Assembly: GCA_905236315.1 (NCBI GenBank)
Contig: CAJOPO010000449.1
Coordinates: forward strand, 1 to 5,423
Direction of reading: 5' to 3'
DNA from: an uncultured Treponema sp.
GTDB lineage: Bacteria > Spirochaetota > Spirochaetia > Treponematales > Treponemataceae
Length of the DNA stretch: 5,423 nt
Notes under the pieces: generated by a model
The model's database searches: none
Told to the model about the DNA's origin: nothing
Seen by the model: only the letters and a program-made list of their open reading frames with translations
Program-made: the position numbers and the translations under genes
Shown: positions 1 through 5,423 of the stretch, one piece after another
How the letters are laid out: each line of letters starts with the position of its first letter
Position numbering within the stretch: the stretch's first letter is position 1

Positions 1-789
1 ATCACTGTCGCCCTCTTGTAGCTCTAACGTGCTAAAATCAACAGTGTGTCGCAACACTCTAGGAGGAGTTCCCGTTTTTAACCTACCTGTTGTAAATCCT
101 AGTCGCCTTAAACTTTCTGTAAGGCCAAAGGCTCCCGCCTCACCTAGTCTACCGCAAGGGGCATCATATTCACCTATAAAAATGCGTCCTCCTAAAAAAG
201 TGCCAGTTGTAAGAACTACGGAGCGCACAGGTATAACACGCCCCCTCTCTGTTGTTATGCCTATGACTTTTTGCCTCATACCACTTTTACTAGCCTTACT
301 AGCATACTCATAATACGCACTTCCGCGCTGTTCTCCTGGTATAGACCCCTCCACAGCAGAACTGTCAGAGTTAGGTGGTAGGGGGGAAGAACTTGCCACT
401 GTTAAAACATCTATTACGGTATCCATTAATGTGCATAAATTTGGAGTTGTTTCTAGGGTCTTACGAGCTAACTGTGCATATAAAAGTTTATCTGCTTGCG
501 AGCGAGGAGCTTGAACGGCAGGTCCTCTACTACGGTTTAATAAGCGGAACTGAATCATGCTTTTATCTATTAGATGAGCCATCTCTCCACCTAAGGCATC
601 TATTTCTCGCACAATGTTTCCTTTTGCAATGCCACCAATAGAGGGGTTACAACTCATACGCCCAATGGAATCTATAGATTGTGTAATAAGAAGTGTTTTT
701 AGTCCCATGCGGGCACTTGCAAGAGCCGCTTCTATGCCTGCATGACCTGCTCCAACTACTGCTACATCAAATGAATCATAAAAAGCCAT
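1..789 (-). CDS. mnmG: tRNA uridine-5-carboxymethylaminomethyl synthesis enzyme MnmG (GidA), N-terminal part, cut by window edge
   Basis: With MnmE, this FAD enzyme installs the (carboxymethyl)aminomethyl group on C5 of wobble uridine-34 in certain tRNAs, in the cytoplasm. I translated the minus strand from the ATG at 789 and get 263 uninterrupted residues to the window edge; the family is usually about 620-640 residues, so roughly 40% is present. Visible marks are the FAD-binding VVGAGHAG (residues 11-18), the conserved cysteine in SCNPSIGG (Cys47, the same number as in E. coli), DALGGEM, GPAVQAPRSQADK, VVLTTGTFLGGRIFIGEY and GRLKTGTPPR. Start choice: ATG followed by AFYDSFDVAVVGAGHAG gives the usual family N-terminus. 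No Shine-Dalgarno motif is visible before it, and a TATAAT lies about 20 nt upstream. An oddity is a low-complexity stretch of about 40 residues (about 132-171, rich in Ser, Pro and Gly) between the family blocks NLCTLMDTVIDVL and KVIGITTERG. It stays in frame, so it looks like an insertion rather than damage. The wording resembles spirochaete MnmG. Confidence 0.96.
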   Translation of the reverse strand, partial: MAFYDSFDVAVVGAGHAGIEAALASARMGLKTLLITQSIDSIGRMSCNPSIGGIAKGNIVREIDALGGEMAHLIDKSMIQFRLLNRSRGPAVQAPRSQADKLLYAQLARKTLETTPNLCTLMDTVIDVLTVASSSPLPPNSDSSAVEGSIPGEQRGSAYYEYASKASKSGMRQKVIGITTERGRVIPVRSVVLTTGTFLGGRIFIGEYDAPCGRLGEAGAFGLTESLRRLGFTTGRLKTGTPPRVLRHTVDFSTLELQEGDSD

Positions 790-809
790 AATACTATGTA
801 CGGTAATGA

Positions 810-815
810 ATTATA
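810..815 (-). promoter_or_regulatory. Possible -10 box for mnmG
   Basis: The minus strand reads TATAAT here, a perfect -10 consensus ending about 20 nt before the mnmG ATG. This would give a leader of only about 13 nt, consistent with the missing Shine-Dalgarno motif. A TTGACT at 823-828 is too close (7-nt spacer) to be its -35 partner, and the hexamer at the right distance is poor. The promoter is an inference; if real, it may depend on an activator or on other contacts. Confidence 0.4.
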
Positions 816-861
816 AACAAGTAGTCAATAGAAGGGAGTAAGTATTTTTTAGATAAGGAAA

Positions 862-971
862 AAAGGTATAGCCTTTAGGGTAAGAAGGTACTACCTTTAG
901 AGTGTAAAGGTAGTACCTTTTAGGTGTAAAGGTATAACCTTTTGGGTGCAAAGGTAGTACCTTTTTAGAAT
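862..971. repeat. Five tandem 22-bp repeats, each centred on an AAAGGTANTACCTTT palindrome
   Basis: Units start at 862, 884, 906, 928 and 950, an exact 22-bp period. The palindromic cores are AAAGGTATAGCCTTT, GAAGGTACTACCTTT, AAAGGTAGTACCTTT, AAAGGTATAACCTTT and AAAGGTAGTACCTTT, joined by 7-bp linkers resembling TAGGTGT. Four of the five cores keep arm symmetry apart from a 1-3 base centre (in copy 2 only the outermost pair, G884/T898, is off); copy 1 is palindromic only in its AAAGG/CCTTT arms. The array fills most of the 185-bp gap between the clpB stop and the mnmG start, ending 3 bp from the clpB stop codon. It lies upstream of the candidate mnmG -10 box. Possible roles are a set of in-phase operator sites for a dimeric regulator, hairpins in the clpB 3' end that slow or stop transcription, or a neutral variable tandem repeat. 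The structure is read directly from the sequence; the function is not known. Confidence 0.93.
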
Positions 972-974
972 GTT

Positions 975-3587
975 TTAGTTATTAGAAATATCATTAAATG
1001 TTAAAGTCTTACCATCTGATGATACTTTTATCTTTGCTCCATCTAAAATAGTTCCAGAAAGCAATTCTTTTGATAGTGGATTTTCTACATAAAGCTGAAT
1101 AGCACGCTTTATAGGGCGAGCACCAAAAGATGGGTCATATCCTGCATCTGCAATAAAATCCAATGCACTATCTTCAAATATAATTTGTATTCTTCTATCT
1201 GCTAAACGAGAAGCAACACGTTCAAGCTGAATCCTTACGATGCCTCTTATATGAGATTTATCAAGGCGATTAAACATCACAATCTCATCAATGCGGTTCA
1301 AGAACTCAGGACGGAATGTTTGCTTTAAAAGCACATCTATCTTTTCTTTTACTTCGTCAGTCTTATCATTATTTGTAGCTTCAAGGATTAAATCACTACC
1401 TAGATTGCTAGTCATAATAATGATTGTATTCTTAAAATCTACAACCCTACCCTGTCCGTCAGTTAAACGTCCATCATCTAAAACTTGAAGTAACACATTA
1501 AAGACATCAGGATGAGCTTTTTCTATTTCATCAAAAAGTATAACACTATAAGGTCTGCGCCTTACAGCTTCGGTTAGCTGACCACCTTCATCATAGCCTA
1601 CATATCCTGGAGGTGCACCAATAAGGCGAGTTACGCTAAACTTTTCCATATACTCACTCATATCTATGCGCGTTAAAGCCTTTTCATCGTTAAATAAGAA
1701 GTCTGCTAAAGTCTTTGCAAGTTCTGTTTTACCTACCCCTGTAGGACCTATAAACATAAAGCTACCTAAGGGTTTATTTGGGTCACTAAGCCCTGCCCTA
1801 TTACGCCTTATAGCGTCAGCTACAGCAGAAACCGCAATATCCTGTCCGATTACGCGCTTATGTAAAACTTCTTCTAACTGTAGGTATTTTTGTTTTTCGC
1901 CTGTGAGCATTTTTGCAACAGGTATTCCTGTCCAACTACTAATTACACGCGCTATATCTTCTTCTGTAACCTCTTGGCGCAGTAGACTTTCTCTCTCCCT
2001 TGAGTCTATAGAATCATCTTGTTTAAGGCTTTCATTCTTTTGTGCCTCTGAAAGACGCTTTTCTAATTGAGGAATAATAGAATATTTTAATTCAGCAGCT
2101 TTTTCAAGATTGCCCTCTCTTGTATATTTTTCTTGCTCAAATCTTGCTTTTTCAAGTTCTTCTTTTACTTTACGCCCACCTTCTATAGCTTCTTTTTCAT
2201 TCTGCCATTGAAGTTTCATTGCATCCCTAGAAGCAGTTACTTCTGCAAGTTCTTTTTCTAGTTTTGCAAGGCGTTCCTTACTCGCTTCGTCATCTTCCTT
2301 ACTTAAAGACTGACGCTCTATAGACATTTGCAAGAGTTTTCTTTCTAGCTTATCTAACTCTACAGGCTGGCTTTCTATTTCCATTTTTATGCGGCTAGCA
2401 GCTTCGTCTACTAAGTCTATGGCTTTATCTGGCAAGAACCTATTTGTTATATAGCGATTGCTCAAAGATGCAGCGGCAACTAGAGCTTCATCATTTATTT
2501 TTACACCATGATGTATTTCATAGCGGTCGCGTAAACCACGCAAAATAGCAATTGTATCTTCTACAGAAGGTTCTGCACAATACACTTGCTGAAAGCGTCT
2601 TTCAAGGGCAGCGTCTTTTTCTATATATTTACGGTATTCGTTAAGTGTTGTAGCTCCAATAACATGCATATCCCCACGTGCTAAAGCAGGTTTTAGTAGA
2701 TTGCCAGCGTCCATACTACCTTCACTAGCACCCGCTCCAACTATTGTGTGAAGTTCATCTATAAACAGAATAATTTGTCCATCAGACTTTGTAACTTCCG
2801 TTATTACGCTCTTTAGTCTCTCTTCAAACTCTCCCCTAAACTTTGCACCAGCGACTAAGGCTCCCATATCTAACGATAAAAGTCTTTTATTTTTTAATGA
2901 ATCAGGTACATCTCCTGTGGAAATCCTACGAGCAAGTCCCTCTACAACAGCGGTTTTTCCAACACCAGGCTCTCCAATAAGAACAGGATTATTTTTTGTT
3001 CTACGGCTTATAACTTGCATAACACGGCGGATTTCTTCATCACGTCCTATTACTGGGTCTATTTTATCTTGCCTTGCGCGTGCAGTTAAGTCTATGCAAT
3101 ATTTTTCAAGAGAACGCATTTTACTTTCTGGGTCTTGATTATCAACAGTTTGATTTCCGCGTAAGGCTTTTAAAGCTTCTAAAACCGCTTTATGCGTGCA
3201 ACCTTGTTTTTTTAATAAGTCCCCTACTTTGTCATCCGCTTCTGTCATTGCAAGGAGTAAGTGTTCTGTGCTTAAATACTGGTCTTTTAGCGAAGACATT
3301 TCTTTTTCTGCCTTAGCTATAGTTTTTTGTGCAGAATTAGAAAAAGCTGTTTGAACATTGCCTTTTACTTGAGGATAGTTTGATAATAAATTTTTTAATT
3401 CTGATAAAAGATAATTAGGCTGTATTCCAATACGTTCAACAAGAGGCGCAACAGTTCCTTCCTGTTGATTAAGTAATGCTATAAGAAGATGTTCATTCCC
3501 TATTTCGCTATGGTCATTCTGCTGTGCTAAAGCACCTGCTTCTTGGATAGCGTCTTGGGTCTTTAGCGTCATACGGTCATAAGTCAT
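975..3587 (-). CDS. clpB: ATP-dependent protein disaggregase ClpB (Hsp100)
   Basis: ClpB is a hexameric cytoplasmic AAA+ machine that threads aggregated polypeptides through its pore in cooperation with DnaK/DnaJ/GrpE. The protein is 870 residues (E. coli: 857) and complete. Domains in order: Clp N-domain (about 1-145); AAA1 with Walker A GEPGVGKT (205-212), Walker B IILFIDE (272-278) and arginine pair ALERRF (Arg330/331); a coiled-coil middle domain (about 405-530), which separates ClpB from ClpA and from short-linker ClpC; AAA2 with Walker A GPTGVGKT (614-621), Walker B VILFDE (682-687), pore loop GYVGYDEGG (661-669) and the sensor-2 region [10 protein letters not shown] (821-830). All ATPase residues checked are intact. 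The first pore loop reads GAKFRG, with Phe250 where E. coli has Tyr251, a conservative aromatic change. No ClpP-docking IGF/IGL loop was noticed, as expected for a disaggregase. The ATG at 3587 has AGGAGG 6 nt upstream and gives the standard N-terminus. The gene has its own promoter and leader, so it is probably expressed independently of the gene before it. Confidence 0.98.
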   Translation of the reverse strand: MTYDRMTLKTQDAIQEAGALAQQNDHSEIGNEHLLIALLNQQEGTVAPLVERIGIQPNYLLSELKNLLSNYPQVKGNVQTAFSNSAQKTIAKAEKEMSSLKDQYLSTEHLLLAMTEADDKVGDLLKKQGCTHKAVLEALKALRGNQTVDNQDPESKMRSLEKYCIDLTARARQDKIDPVIGRDEEIRRVMQVISRRTKNNPVLIGEPGVGKTAVVEGLARRISTGDVPDSLKNKRLLSLDMGALVAGAKFRGEFEERLKSVITEVTKSDGQIILFIDELHTIVGAGASEGSMDAGNLLKPALARGDMHVIGATTLNEYRKYIEKDAALERRFQQVYCAEPSVEDTIAILRGLRDRYEIHHGVKINDEALVAAASLSNRYITNRFLPDKAIDLVDEAASRIKMEIESQPVELDKLERKLLQMSIERQSLSKEDDEASKERLAKLEKELAEVTASRDAMKLQWQNEKEAIEGGRKVKEELEKARFEQEKYTREGNLEKAAELKYSIIPQLEKRLSEAQKNESLKQDDSIDSRERESLLRQEVTEEDIARVISSWTGIPVAKMLTGEKQKYLQLEEVLHKRVIGQDIAVSAVADAIRRNRAGLSDPNKPLGSFMFIGPTGVGKTELAKTLADFLFNDEKALTRIDMSEYMEKFSVTRLIGAPPGYVGYDEGGQLTEAVRRRPYSVILFDEIEKAHPDVFNVLLQVLDDGRLTDGQGRVVDFKNTIIIMTSNLGSDLILEATNNDKTDEVKEKIDVLLKQTFRPEFLNRIDEIVMFNRLDKSHIRGIVRIQLERVASRLADRRIQIIFEDSALDFIADAGYDPSFGARPIKRAIQLYVENPLSKELLSGTILDGAKIKVSSDGKTLTFNDISNN

Positions 3588-3593
3588 CTAATG

Positions 3594-3599
3594 CCTCCT
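3594..3599 (-). promoter_or_regulatory. Shine-Dalgarno site of clpB
   Basis: The minus strand reads AGGAGG, followed by a 6-nt spacer to the ATG. This is a full consensus match and fixes the clpB start. It lies just downstream of, and outside, the inverted repeat at 3607-3646. Confidence 0.9.
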
Positions 3600-3606
3600 A
3601 ATATTA

Positions 3607-3646
3607 TAGACCTATTAGTAAAACTGTTAGTTTAGGTTTAGGTCTA
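3607..3646 (-). promoter_or_regulatory. Inverted repeat in the clpB leader
   Basis: TAGACCTA (3639-3646 on the minus strand) and TAGGTCTA (3607-3614) are perfect 8-bp complements separated by 24 nt. Inside them is a smaller AAACT/AGTTT pair. The element lies between the predicted transcription start and the Shine-Dalgarno site, ending about 7 nt before the latter. It could be an operator for a heat-shock repressor or a leader hairpin that affects translation. It does not match the CIRCE sequence (TTAGCACTC-N9-GAGTGCTAA) and does not directly pair with the AGGAGG. The repeat is seen; its role is inferred. Confidence 0.5.
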
Positions 3647-3661
3647 CTGTTCTTAAAATTC

Positions 3662-3691
3662 AATATATTAATAGAAGGCAAAAAACGTCAA
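3662..3691 (-). promoter_or_regulatory. Housekeeping-type promoter for clpB
   Basis: The minus strand has -35 TTGACG (3686-3691), an 18-bp spacer and -10 TATATT (3662-3667), each matching the sigma-70 consensus at 5 of 6 positions. Transcription would start near 3654, giving a leader of about 65 nt. The -35 box begins only 7 bp after the stop codon of the preceding gene. No sigma-32-like promoter is apparent, so any heat induction would have to come from an operator or the leader. Confidence 0.7.
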
Positions 3692-3698
3692 GATTTTT

Positions 3699-4880
3699 TT
3701 ACATTGTAGGAAGCTCTATATTTCCATATTCGCAAATAACATTTGCCATGCGTACGTGTTCTATAAGTTCCAAGTTTTTATGTATTTGCTTATATATTCT
3801 AAGTTCCCCCTCTCCAGTTCCACCACCTAATATACGCATAACTTTACGATTGCCAAAAGGTAGCTCATAATCTCTGAGGAACATTGAGGTAGTATGACAA
3901 AATACATCTATATCAACAACGTAGCGTTTATTATTTACACTTATAGACCAATGCAATTTTGGAGGAACATCGTCTTCTACAGGCATTTCGCTACAATCAT
4001 AGTTTAAAAAATATTTTTTTCTTTTGCTTGCATTAAATTCTATATTAAGACCTTCTATGGAGGTTAGGACACTTAAACGTTTATTAAAAACCCCTTGAGC
4101 TACAAAAGTTGAAGATTTTAAAGTCTTACCATTGATAATACTTGTAAAACTTGAAGAGTTCAAATGGAAAAACGGAGAAGGGAATTCTTTACCCCAATTC
4201 TTATCTATATATCCATAAGACTTTTCTGGAATAACATCAAATTCTTCTCCATCAAAGACAATATGCCCCTCAAATGTAGTACGTGCTCCATAAGATGACC
4301 AATGAAATGTTTTACTTTTATAATTAGGAGAAAAAGAAAATTGCTTAGTATAATGCAAATTCCAAGACATGGAACCTGATTGAGAAAGGAGCTCTGGCTG
4401 GCTTTCAAGGTCTGTAGCATTTACGCTTACAGAACCATAGCAAGAATCTGTAGTAAGCGCACAAGGTTCTTTATTTGCAGAAGATAGTTTTATTACTGTG
4501 CTTTGTTTATCGGTTTCTATGCTGCCTGTAGGATAATAGGCATTTATTTGCTTGCCATCTTCTCCATATATTCCTGCCTTTACCATTGCAAAACTAGGAA
4601 GTACATAAGTTTCGGCTTCTATTTTATGGGCAGCTTCTGTACCTGCTAAAGCAGAATGTAAATCAGATTCGGTTCTAGCAAAACGATTTTTAAAACCTAA
4701 AACACAATCTTGAGGTGATAAGGCAGGATTTACCACATAGAATTCAATAAAGAATATACACTCTTCACCCGTTGTATGGCTAACAGCACTTGTAACAACA
4801 CGCCACCAGTCAAAACCGTTTTTTTTAAGAGAACCTTTTAGCATATAGCGTTCATTATTACTAACTGTCGCTTTTTTCAT
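3699..4880 (-). CDS. Tocopherol-cyclase-like family protein (lipocalin-type fold), substrate unknown
   Basis: This 393-residue protein resembles the tocopherol cyclase-like family (Pfam PF14249 as I recall). The best mark is GYIDKNWGKEFPSPFFHL at 223-240, close to the family's G-Y-x-[DE]-K-N-W-G-x-x-F-P block. It is supported by an N-terminal LKGSLKKNGFDWWRVV, FFIEFYVVNP (43-52), the aromatic strand SMSWNLHY (170-177), and FHWSSYGARTTFEGHIVFDGEEFDV (192-216, shown by its key residues Trp194, Gly198 and Gly205). Plant members cyclise a prenylated quinol to tocopherol, but bacterial relatives outside cyanobacteria have no settled reaction, so I do not assign one. I see no signal peptide or membrane segment, so it is probably cytoplasmic. 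The ATG at 4880 is chosen because it has GGGAAG just upstream (close spacing). An in-frame TTG at 4931 would add 17 residues but lies inside the terminator hairpin of the preceding gene. An ATG at 4844 (residue 13) lacks a ribosome site. There is no strong promoter between that terminator and the ATG. Confidence 0.8.
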   Translation of the reverse strand: MKKATVSNNERYMLKGSLKKNGFDWWRVVTSAVSHTTGEECIFFIEFYVVNPALSPQDCVLGFKNRFARTESDLHSALAGTEAAHKIEAETYVLPSFAMVKAGIYGEDGKQINAYYPTGSIETDKQSTVIKLSSANKEPCALTTDSCYGSVSVNATDLESQPELLSQSGSMSWNLHYTKQFSFSPNYKSKTFHWSSYGARTTFEGHIVFDGEEFDVIPEKSYGYIDKNWGKEFPSPFFHLNSSSFTSIINGKTLKSSTFVAQGVFNKRLSVLTSIEGLNIEFNASKRKKYFLNYDCSEMPVEDDVPPKLHWSISVNNKRYVVDIDVFCHTTSMFLRDYELPFGNRKVMRILGGGTGEGELRIYKQIHKNLELIEHVRMANVICEYGNIELPTM

Positions 4881-4913
4881 TATCTTCCCATACCAATATG
4901 AAGTAAAATCCGC

Positions 4914-4942
4914 AAAATAAGCCCTATTCAAATAGGGCTTAT
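4914..4942 (-). terminator. Intrinsic terminator of the small gene at 5007-5228
   Basis: ATAAGCCCTAT (4932-4942, minus strand) pairs perfectly over 11 bp with ATAGGGCTTAT (4917-4927) around a TTGA loop, followed on the minus strand by a run of T (4914-4917). It lies about 65 nt beyond the stop codon of the small gene and on the same strand. The other orientation lacks a comparable T-run. This places the end of one transcript only about 34 nt before the next gene's ATG. Confidence 0.82.
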
Positions 4943-5006
4943 ATATTTAACGAATATAAGAAATTATCTATATTACTATTACTTCAATTTCGGCAGGAAA
5001 GAAAAC

Positions 5007-5228
5007 TTATTTAAACATTTTCTGAAGTGCTTTATCAACTCCTTCCTTATCTGAAGGGAAGTTTTCATTTAAAAATTCAAAACATTCTTGAGCATTACTC
5101 TGAACATGCTCATACCAAATAGAATATAATTCAGGTTCAAATCCAGGACCTGGATAAGGAGCCCCCTGTACAGCAGACACTAACTGCCGTATCATAGATA
5201 AAAATTGCTCTGTATTATTTTCTTCCAT
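5007..5228 (-). CDS. Small acidic hypothetical protein, 73 residues
   Basis: I do not recognise this protein. The frame is credible because the ATG at 5228 has AGGAAG (5235-5240) with a 6-nt spacer, and a clear same-strand terminator follows the stop. It has about 12 Asp/Glu against 5 Lys/Arg, so it is acidic. An N-terminal stretch (residues 1-21) looks helical. A Pro/Gly-rich turn follows (PYPGPGFEPE, 24-33), then an aromatic region (YSIWYEHV, 35-42) and a probable C-terminal helix ending in KALQKMFK. There is one cysteine (Cys49). No signal peptide, membrane span or metal-binding motif is visible, so it is probably a soluble cytoplasmic protein. The terminator after it suggests its own transcription unit rather than an operon with the tocopherol-cyclase-like gene. 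Confidence 0.72.
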   Translation of the reverse strand: MEENNTEQFLSMIRQLVSAVQGAPYPGPGFEPELYSIWYEHVQSNAQECFEFLNENFPSDKEGVDKALQKMFK

Positions 5229-5297
5229 ATTAAACTTCCTTTTTAACTTATATTAAATATCATTATTTACAAGGTGCGCAATAAAACTTAATGCCCT

Positions 5298-5315
5298 ATT
5301 ATAATACAAATTATA
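5298..5315 (-). promoter_or_regulatory. Possible -10 boxes for the small gene
   Basis: The minus strand carries two perfect TATAAT hexamers, at 5310-5315 and 5298-5303, 12 bp apart. They lie upstream of the small gene's Shine-Dalgarno site and downstream (in transcription) of the edge terminator. Neither has a good -35 box at 16-18 bp; the upstream sequence is merely T-rich. Given the high AT content, chance TATAAT matches are likely, so this is tentative. Confidence 0.35.
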
Positions 5316-5341
5316 AAGCTATTTTACAACAAAAACATTAA

Positions 5342-5385
5342 GGGTATCTCTAAAAACTCACCTTTGGTGATTTTTTAGAGAACCC
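5342..5385 (-). terminator. Long imperfect hairpin, probable bidirectional terminator
   Basis: Arms at 5347-5362 and 5366-5381 pair over 16 bp with one mismatch (c5357-type position against T) around a 3-nt TTT loop. Allowing one bulged A (5346), GGGT/ACCC extends the stem by four more pairs. The GC-rich core TCACC/GGTGA is flanked by A- and T-runs, so on the minus strand it reads as a stem then G plus five T, and on the plus strand a stem followed directly by six T. With every gene here on the minus strand, its most likely job is to end a minus-strand transcript arriving from beyond the right edge, insulating the small gene. Confidence 0.7.
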
Positions 5386-5390
5386 GACGA

Positions 5391-5423
5391 GTTTTAATTC
5401 CTGGTAATAGCAGGAATTAAAAC
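5391..5423. repeat. Perfect 13-bp inverted repeat at the window edge
   Basis: GTTTTAATTCCTG (5391-5403) and CAGGAATTAAAAC (5411-5423) are exact complements around a 7-nt centre, GTAATAG. The second arm ends on the last base of the window, so the full element may be longer. It lacks a T-run after the stem on either strand within view, so it is not a typical terminator. It could be a dispersed palindromic repeat, a protein-binding site, or the edge of a repeat element or array outside the window. Only the palindrome itself is certain. Confidence 0.8.

Noticed and set aside
29..313. Plus-strand open frame of 94 codons
   Set aside because: It lies wholly antisense to the conserved MnmG coding sequence; the translation shows no family resemblance.
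375..641. Plus-strand open frame of 88 codons
   Set aside because: It is a shadow of mnmG on the opposite strand, with no ribosome site.
823..828. TTGACT as the -35 box of mnmG
   Set aside because: It is only 7 bp from the TATAAT at 810-815, too short for a sigma-70 promoter.
862..971. CRISPR array
   Set aside because: Units repeat every 22 bp with 15-bp palindromes and near-identical 7-bp linkers, so there are no unique spacers; no cas gene is present.
1291..3316. Several plus-strand open frames inside clpB
   Set aside because: All are antisense to an intact, highly conserved ClpB; they reflect codon use, not genes.
3600..3698. CIRCE element or sigma-32-type heat-shock promoter for clpB
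   Set aside because: The inverted repeat is TAGACCTA/TAGGTCTA, unlike CIRCE, and the promoter hexamers fit the housekeeping consensus.
4205..4420. Minus-strand frame of 71 codons in another phase
   Set aside because: It overlaps the tocopherol-cyclase-like gene entirely and shows no own ribosome site or recognisable content.
5391..5423. CRISPR repeat at the window edge
   Set aside because: Only one copy is visible and the full 13-bp symmetry is greater than usual for such repeats; it cannot be called without sequence to the right.
1..5423. Mobile element, prophage or tRNA genes
   Set aside because: No transposase, integrase or tRNA-like cloverleaf was found; gene content is core and collinear on one strand.

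Overview
The window looks like an ordinary chromosomal segment of an AT-rich bacterium. The MnmG N-terminus reads like spirochaete/Treponema versions as I remember them (for example NIVREIDALGGEM and an FIGEY..GRLGE segment). I therefore favour a Treponema-like spirochaete, at moderate confidence and without a database search. All four genes I can support lie on the minus strand. Read in the direction of transcription (right to left) they are: a 73-residue hypothetical protein (5228-5007), a 393-residue tocopherol-cyclase-like protein (4880-3699), the disaggregase ClpB (3587-975), and the first 263 residues of the tRNA-modification enzyme MnmG (789-1, running off the left edge). The plus strand shows no convincing gene.

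From right to left, the right edge (5342-5423) carries two inverted repeats side by side. One is terminator-like, with U-runs in both directions; the other is a perfect 13-bp palindrome that ends exactly at the last base. Next comes an AT-rich leader with possible -10 boxes, then the small gene with a good Shine-Dalgarno site. A clean intrinsic terminator (4914-4942) separates it from the tocopherol-cyclase-like gene. ClpB has its own promoter (TTGACG-18-TATATT), which begins just past the stop codon of the preceding gene, and a leader of about 65 nt with an 8-bp inverted repeat ahead of a strong AGGAGG site. No CIRCE (HrcA) element is visible. Between clpB and mnmG lies the most distinctive non-coding structure: five tandem units repeating at exactly 22 bp, each built around the short palindrome AAAGGTANTACCTTT.

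Functionally, the genes look like separate transcription units rather than one pathway operon: protein disaggregation (ClpB), wobble-uridine tRNA modification (MnmG), a lipocalin-fold-like protein of unknown substrate, and an unknown small acidic protein. I see no new defence or mobile system. The observations most worth checking are the 22-bp palindrome array, an insert of about 40 residues in MnmG, the paired palindromes at the right edge, and the clpB leader.
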